This document shows, in pieces, positions 58,801 through 64,000 of a stretch of DNA of 64,000 nucleotides. The first letter of the stretch is position 1. Each line of letters starts with the position of its first letter. The translations under genes were made by a program, and so were the position numbers. The notes beneath the pieces are model-generated. The model did not search any database, was not told the DNA's origin, and worked only from the letters and a program-made list of their open reading frames with translations. The stretch lies in the NCBI GenBank assembly GCA_037893225.1, contig JAZGUH010000198.1:1-64000 (forward strand), written 5' to 3'. The DNA comes from Hippasteria phrygiana (lineage: Eukaryota > Echinodermata > Asteroidea > Valvatida > Goniasteridae).

Positions 58801-60698
58801 TCCCTACCAAAATCACATCCAGGCGAGTCACCTTTCCATTTTTGTAGAGAAATCACATCCAGGCCATTCACAGTGTTAAGGCCCCTGGGTGCGATGTCGG
58901 ACATGCGCAGTGGAGCAGAATAAACGAACGGTTTCGCGCAAACTCTGGGAAAGTCATGTGAACTTTGACACATTGCGACGTACAGAAATTAATCATGGGC
59001 GAAATGATGGATTTTTTTTAGAAGACGAAGAAAGCCGACGATGCTTGCCCTAGTTTTGATGGAAGGTAACCATGATACAGATGCTATACTCGGTGCATTG
59101 AGGATGATGTCCTTTTTGTGATCCAAGTTTGGCCGGCGTGCACAAGTAGCACGTGTTGAGAAAAACGCCGAGTGCGTTGTAGTAACTGCAGTGGCGTAGC
59201 CAGGCTCTTCCTAGAGGGGGTAAACGGGGGGGGGGGGGGGGGGGGGTGTGGCTATTTTCAAGGGGGGAAATTCGACTTTGTTAAATAGGTCCACGCTCTA
59301 GTAACGCATATCTACACTACAGATGGCGAAAATCCCAATTTTCCCAGAGAGGGGGGGGGGGGGGGGGGGGAGAGAGTTCCCGCCTTGGCTACGCCACTGG
59401 TACTGCAGATGTTGCAGTGCACTGTGGGATACTTCCCGCAGTAACCGGCTCAGCGGGTCGCTCACTTGGGGCCTGGCGCGAGTAAGCACGAATGATGACG
59501 TCAAACAAATCGAACGATGTCGCGCCAGCGCGAGTAAGCTCGGGGAAAGTAATCGAACGCGCTATTCATGTGGTACTGTTAGGGTTAATGAAATATAGAA
59601 TGATTTTTAATTGCCCGACTGACCTCTTTAGTCATCCCGTTTTGATCTTTGACGAAATTCAAAGACGAACCGTCAACGCCGTACTTCACCCGGTACTCGG
59701 TTACCCATTGGTTGTTGGAATCCGCGCGGCCTTGAGTGATCAGACCAGTGATGGCGATCCGGGTGGTGAAGTCGACCTGTATCCACGGACTGACGTCATC
59801 GGCCTTTGCCGACCAACCAGACGCATAACCTGTCCAAACCAATCACAAGACTTCGTGTGAGATATGAATGGGTGCTACACGTCAACCATATAGAGGGTGT
59901 GTTTACGCGTACTAGTTAGTCGTGGCTCAACTTCCCCATGCATGCGGACGCGAATACATATTGCTGAATATAAGATATTGCGACACCCAACCCCTAAACA
60001 ATCCCTTGTGCGCCATTGCTCACACTCCTTTGGTAATTTTTGTGCTGACGCCGCCCTTCCCTGTCTAGCCACGCCCCTGATAAAGAGTCACATACCCTGG
60101 ATATTCAACCGTGCTCTGGACGGTGCATGATGTTTTGGACTGTAAGAGGAAGAGGCCGTGATGCGTTCATCCGGGATGGTTCCATCCTTCATACCAAGAG
60201 GAGACCCCTTGGGACAAGTAACACCTGTACAAACAGAATACAAATGGAGTGGAGTTTGCTTACATTTCGTAAGATTTCGATGAAATTATGGATCGATAAA
60301 TTACCAACCCTCCACTTGCAATGTTCCGATGACTTCCGATGACCCCCCCCCCCCGAAATTTCTATATTAAGAAGCTTCAGATTGGCAATGTAGCTAGAGA
60401 ATAGCTGGAAACAAGGCCCCCCCAAGCCAGAATTTGAGAAATAGCCCAAGTACGTTTCAAAGCAAGACCCGTTTTCCTGAAATGGTGTCAAATCTCTTGC
60501 CCAAGTGTTCAACTTACCACAGCCATCGCACTGAAAAGTATCCAGCGATGAGACGACCGCCACCGCCGCATGTTTGAACTGCTCAAGCAGCGTCTCCATT
60601 GCGGCGTCTACCGCTGCCTTCTTCAGGCAAGTTTCTTGAGCCCCGACGAGGCAGCATCGGGCAACCAGGAGAAAGGTTGCTACAAGGAAAACCTTCAT
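46828..60698 (-). CDS. Secreted single-domain F5/8-type-C protein, copy F
   Basis: Minus-strand exons: 60698-60518, 60224-60096, 59829-59624 and 46965-46828, phases 1, 1 and 0; 217 residues, all open. The protein matches D through exon 3, but exon 4 here has the normal ACTAAATGG and ends RFEVLGCR. Intron 3 spans about 12.7 kb because an 11,351-bp transposon sits in it; the splice sites are unharmed, but expression may be affected. Intron 1 has the same ~490-bp deletion with poly-C junction as D. A TATA promoter lies at about 60757-60764 with 35-bp repeats beyond it. Confidence 0.8.
48235..53690 (+). repeat. Satellite array: ~188-bp monomers in a 566-bp higher-order repeat
   Basis: About 29 monomers share GACGTGAGATGTCGCAACAA followed by CCTACCCAATCA. 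Three monomer types (with TGGTAGTGAGTACAATAATA, CCATGGTATATATTG or CCATTTATAGAGTATAATGA) alternate, giving exact 566-bp spacing (for example 48296/48862 and 50189/50755). Some larger blocks recur too. Monomers at the right edge decay. Repeated open frames of about 74 codons reflect the repeat length and are not genes. Confidence 0.9.
53691..54242. repeat. TACATGTA-rich stretch inside the large transposon
   Basis: Many ACATGTACATG words (for example 53747-53762, 53784-53803, 53969-53981 and 54092-54104) form clustered self-complementary sequences. No gene. Confidence 0.5.
54243..54842. mobile_element. TTAA-flanked MITE, copy 4 (nested in the large transposon)
   Basis: TTAA-AGGGACAC ... GTGTCCCT-TTAA with the family's internal GTCCGCCATTTTGT hairpin. 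Small changes at the left end (ACACGTAAATTGCC). Confidence 0.85.
54843..58180. other. Internal 3.3 kb of the large transposon, unassigned
   Basis: AT-rich. Short open frames exist on the plus strand at 56290-56466 (CFVSCDDGAVFPKGK), 56713-56904 and 57132-57419, but none shows a family motif I recognise. One could be an exon remnant of a transposase gene. Confidence 0.4.
59189..59399. mobile_element. hAT-like MITE in intron 3 of copy F
   Basis: CAGTGGCGTAGCCAGG / CTACGCCACTG ends, orthologous to the insertion in A, B, C and D. Confidence 0.65.
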
Positions 60699-60756
60699 CG
60701 TGAACAGCTGAGGGAGTTTGTCAGGTTGGCAGGTTTGGTTTCAGTTCGAGACCTGT

Positions 60757-60878
60757 TTTTATATGAAACCCCGCGCTTATTTTGTGACTGTACAAAAGAG
60801 CACTCAGGAATTCTATCCCAAGTGAAGTCTTAATCCTCAACAAGAATTCAATTCCAAGTGAAGTCTTAATCCTTAAGG
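60757..60878 (-). promoter_or_regulatory. Core promoter of copy F
   Basis: TTTTTATATG (reverse TATA) at 60757-60766, then GAGCACTCAGG and two AAGTGAAGTCTTAATCC repeats, identical to copy D. Confidence 0.6.
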
Positions 60879-61760
60879 ACAATGAGACAGGAGTTGACCT
60901 ATCGCCGTTTACGAGTTAACCACGCCTATGCGAATTTTGTGGGTTTTTTTTTTTTTGTCTGGGATTTCACGTAGAATTATATTTGATGTGATTGGACAAT
61001 AATTCACAAGCTGCGTTGACGCGATTCGAACGCGATAGGTCTTGCGAGTTAAATTTGATTAACATCTGGTACACTGACTTGCTCCAAATGCTTGGCACAT
61101 TTTAACTTTGAATTCTCCAGACCAAAGACACTGTTGCTATATCACATGATTCGGGGCAAGCTTTTGCATAGTTACGTAAGAGACGCTTAGCACCAATACA
61201 TGGTTTACAATGGGTGAGAATGGCACAAAGACACCAGACTATTCCGGAGCCGGGGGTTGCTAGCATAAGGCTTGCCCCGAATCACGTGATATAGTAACAG
61301 TCTCTTTGGTCTGGAGAATTCAAAGTTAATATGTGCCAAGCATTTTTAGCACGTCAGTGTACCAGATGTTATTCAAATTTAACTCGCAAATGGCTTATTG
61401 GGCAAGCTGAGGAAAGGGTAGTATAATTTATTCATGGTGCGATCTGGCGTCGTCGCATATGCGACACGCCAGACAGCATCATGAATAAATTACTACAAAA
61501 TTAGCCTCTCAGCAGGGCATTGCATAATATACATACAGATCTGGGATCTAAAGCTGGGTAAGAAATCCCAGGAATTAAGCAAGGTGTTTGCAACTTGAAC
61601 AAAGTAAAGCTAGAGGGCGCTAGAATCATTATCAGGATTTACAGTTGCGCAACACTAAAGCTAACCACAGTAAGACATAATACGTGATCCTGTGAAATCT
61701 GATTTCTGAAGAAAGGTGAATTATTTCGAAAAGCTTAGGCCTATTGAGGATTTAGACTTA

Positions 61761-61881
61761 AATTGAAATCGAATTCCTGCTGAGGATTAAGACTTCATTT
61801 GGGATAGAATTCCTGTTGTGCTCTTTTGTACAGTCAAACAAATTAAGTGCGGGGGTTTCATATAAAAACTGACGAGTTAAG
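61761..61881 (+). promoter_or_regulatory. Orphan promoter copy, block P of F
   Basis: Twin of 28860-28980: repeats plus GTTTCATATAAAAAC with no exon 1 downstream. Confidence 0.5.
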
Positions 61882-63114
61882 AGAGGTTTCAATAACGTGG
61901 TAAGAGTGTAGTCGGACTGTCGCGATATTAAGGGATTGCCACTACGGTGGCCGATAGACAACGTAATTTCAAAAATATACATGTCAATCTTTTTTTAATA
62001 GCACACCGACGAAATGCTCGTACTTTCGGCCAATGGTGTCAACATGGACGTGGCGGGGGGGGGGGGGTGGGCAAGGGGGGCCCTTATCCCCACTGGAAAT
62101 TAAAAAAAGGCGAATAAATAAATAAATAAATAAATATAAAAGAAGACTTGGTGCCAAGTTAATGTACTCAATTGAATGTATATTTAAAACACTCGAAACC
62201 TGCTGAAAGAGGCCTAAAATGCGGCTACAATAGGTCTATCGCGGTATTGAACAAAGCGTCGAGTGATGTCCAGCACCCCCTCCCCCTCCCCTTTCGATTT
62301 TTCCACGGCCGGTGATTTCCCTCTTTGCTGCTTTCTGGTGAGTGCTTTTCCCCCTCTTGAAAACAATCTTGGGGACGCCCATGGGTGACGAGTTCCGCTC
62401 CGAAATTAAAAATGTATGGGGCATATTTCCGAGTAGTATACACCAATACAATAAATGGCGCCGCCAACGTCAGAAGAGGCCTAACAAGACCCACCCCACC
62501 CCGATCCCAACCCAACCACCTACCCCCACCGAGCTTTTCAAAATGATTTTCCGGGGCTAGTAGTTTTCGGGGTAACTTCATTCCAAAAAATTGAGTGAAA
62601 TATTTGTTTTTCGAAACCCCCACCCCCAAATCAAATCCTACCACTCACTGCACCACTTAATACGGGGCAGGGGTAGGGAACACCAATATTTTTTGGGGGA
62701 GGGGACGGCTATGGCAGTGTTCCCCCACCCAAATAATCCCCCTTGTCATATAGATTTTATCGGTAATTGGATTTTTATGCACCAGAATACACAAAGATCA
62801 GCACATATTTTCAAAAATTTCACAAGAGACACCGAGCACAAATTTTCCGATAACATCTATATCTGATAACAGCTGAAATGGCAGTGTATTAATTCTTGCG
62901 ATGTTAACAACCCCCCCCCCCCCCCCCCACCCCCCGCCTTAAAAATGGATTAACCCTCTATTCACTGTAGCGCCAAAACGTAATGCATTTGGCAGGTTTA
63001 AGCAAAATCCAAGAGGTAGGTGAAGTTCTATTTTGGTGTTTAACGAACCCCACCCCCCCCCCCCCCCCCAGTTTCCGGACAGGCTGCGGCCCTCATGAAT
63101 GTTCCCTTTTATCC

Positions 63115-63537
63115 TACTTACCTGGAAAGCCCTCAATGACAGCGCACCAACATATCTGCAGGATCTCTTCACCCAGTATTCCCCTAATCGCCACCTAAGG
63201 TCATCTGACAAACATCTTCTTGTGACACCAAGAACTAGAACATCGTATGGGGACTATGCCTTCTCAGTTGCGGCGCCCACTCTATGGAACTCTTTGCCTC
63301 AAGAAATTCGTAGCTGTCAATCTTTACATACCTTCAAATGCCTTCTTAAAACATTCCTGTTTAACTCAACTTATAATTAGATTGCTGGTTTTGTTTCAAG
63401 TATACATACATGTACATGTATATTTAACTATTTGTAGAGTTCTGGACAGTTTCTTTTCTTCAAGCGCCTCGGAATATGTCTACATAGATAGATGGCGCTT
63501 TACAAATGCTTGTATTATTATTATTATTATTATTGGC
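63115..63537 (+). mobile_element. 5'-truncated LINE 3' end, copy in F block
   Basis: Same RT C-terminal frame (APTYLQDL ... APTLWNSLP ... LKTFLF-stop) and ATT tail as 30213-30635. It came along with the segmental duplication rather than by a second insertion. Confidence 0.8.
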
Positions 63538-64000
63538 TGAACACTCGCGCGACCAGTCACTCTCCTAATTACGCAAGCGCAATACCACCGATGAGTCCTA
63601 GTCTGGTTCCCTGACCTGAAGATTCCCTGACGTCTAAATCTTAGGTCAGGTAGCTACCGCGGTTTAAAATAGATCATGACGTGCGTAATTAGTCCGAGTG
63701 ACGTCAGTGGCATCGTTCAAATTTAATCCATTCGGCAAAATACTGCAAGAGTGTGGCATTGATTTTTCAGTTTTTATGATAATTGAGAATTCAAATTCCA
63801 GGATCTGTAACGGGCCTGACAGACATTTTGTTATTGCGAAAATCAACGTTAAAAGTCGAATGTTACCAAAAACTAGTTCGGAAAACCTCAGATATTTTCG
63901 AAAACTGGCAGAATTCTGCCAGTTTTCGTCACGTTACCGTTGGCGGCTACCGGACCTAATATTCATCAGAAATAGTCAGAATTTGTTTGTCCGTTGCGTA

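Larger units (their letters stand above)
47525..58875. mobile_element. 11.35 kb CACTG-terminal (CACTA/EnSpm-like) non-autonomous DNA transposon
   Basis: The target TTA is duplicated (47522-47524 and 58876-58878); copy D shows the intact site at 25957-25959. The ends begin CACTGTGAATGGCCTGG and are perfectly inverted for 48 bp. Weaker inverted similarity continues for about 0.7 kb (47525-48234 and 58181-58875). Both termini carry many ATCACATCC words in both orientations (about 13 in the left arm). CACTR ends, 3-bp targets and subterminal motif arrays are the known pattern of CACTA/EnSpm elements. The interior holds a satellite (48235-53690), a TTAA MITE and about 3.3 kb of unassigned DNA. No transposase was recognised. 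The TTA target would also fit PIF/Harbinger, but the ends do not. Confidence 0.75.
42830..64000. repeat. Segmental duplication, copy 2
   Basis: Second copy, offset 21,577 bp before and about 32,901 bp after the 47525-58875 insertion, still matching at the window end. Differences are mostly homopolymer lengths and single bases, including the one that breaks exon 4 of copy D. Confidence 0.85.

Overview
The window is animal nuclear DNA, not bacterial. Its coding signal lies in short exons with GT/AG borders and consistent intron phases, and most of the rest is transposon debris. The exon content (secreted F5/8-type-C domain), the THAP/Kolobok-like, Tc1, piggyBac-like, CACTG-terminal and LINE relics, and the many inverted-repeat MITEs suit an invertebrate deuterostome (echinoderm, hemichordate or amphioxus). 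The species cannot be fixed from the sequence alone.

The main content is a cluster of six copies (called A to F here) of one small gene for a secreted protein with a single F5/8-type-C (discoidin) domain. The complete gene has four coding exons of about 181, 129, 206 and 138 nt, with intron phases 1, 1 and 0. Exon 1 carries a signal peptide and a short Cys-containing helical segment. Exons 2 to 4 carry the whole F5/8C domain, ending in GCR-stop. Layout: A (minus, exons 2-3 visible, no exon 1, 1132-1730), B (plus, 2881-5716), C (plus, 14344-18277), D (minus, 27797-25262, frameshifted last exon), E (plus, 32832-39654, diverged exon 1) and F (minus, 60698-46828). B, C, E and F read as complete proteins of 217-220 residues.

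The copies sit in very large inverted repeats. A/B form a divergent palindrome with about 2.4 kb arms and a 0.73 kb spacer holding B's promoter and exon 1. C/D and E/F are convergent pairs whose 3' flanks are inverted repeats of more than 3 kb per arm, meeting at a short spacer with tRNA-like sequences (about 21.3-21.85 kb and 42.9-43.4 kb). The block from about 21.25 to 31.09 kb recurs nearly base for base at about 42.83-64.0 kb (offset 21,577 bp, rising to about 32,901 bp after an 11.35 kb insertion). This is a very recent segmental duplication or two haplotypes assembled in tandem.

Between B and C, 7.28-10.63 kb holds broken transposon genes: a piggyBac-like transposase, a multi-stop integrase-core gene and a fragment resembling N-terminal parts of HECT-type multicopy genes. 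Intron 1 of C holds a TTAA-flanked, Kolobok-like element with a frameshifted THAP domain. Intron 1 of E holds an element with Helentron/HINE-like ends and three ~600-bp units full of TGACGTCA palindromes. Intron 3 of F holds an 11,351-bp element with CACTG ends, a TTA target duplication, ~0.7 kb inverted termini studded with an ATCACATCC motif, and an internal 5.4 kb satellite of about 29 monomers of ~188 bp in a 566-bp higher-order unit. Several insertions have matching empty sites in sister copies inside this window, which orders the events.

The six genes look like a recently amplified family of secreted recognition or adhesion proteins. Its evolution is driven by palindromic duplication and by transposons landing in introns and flanks.
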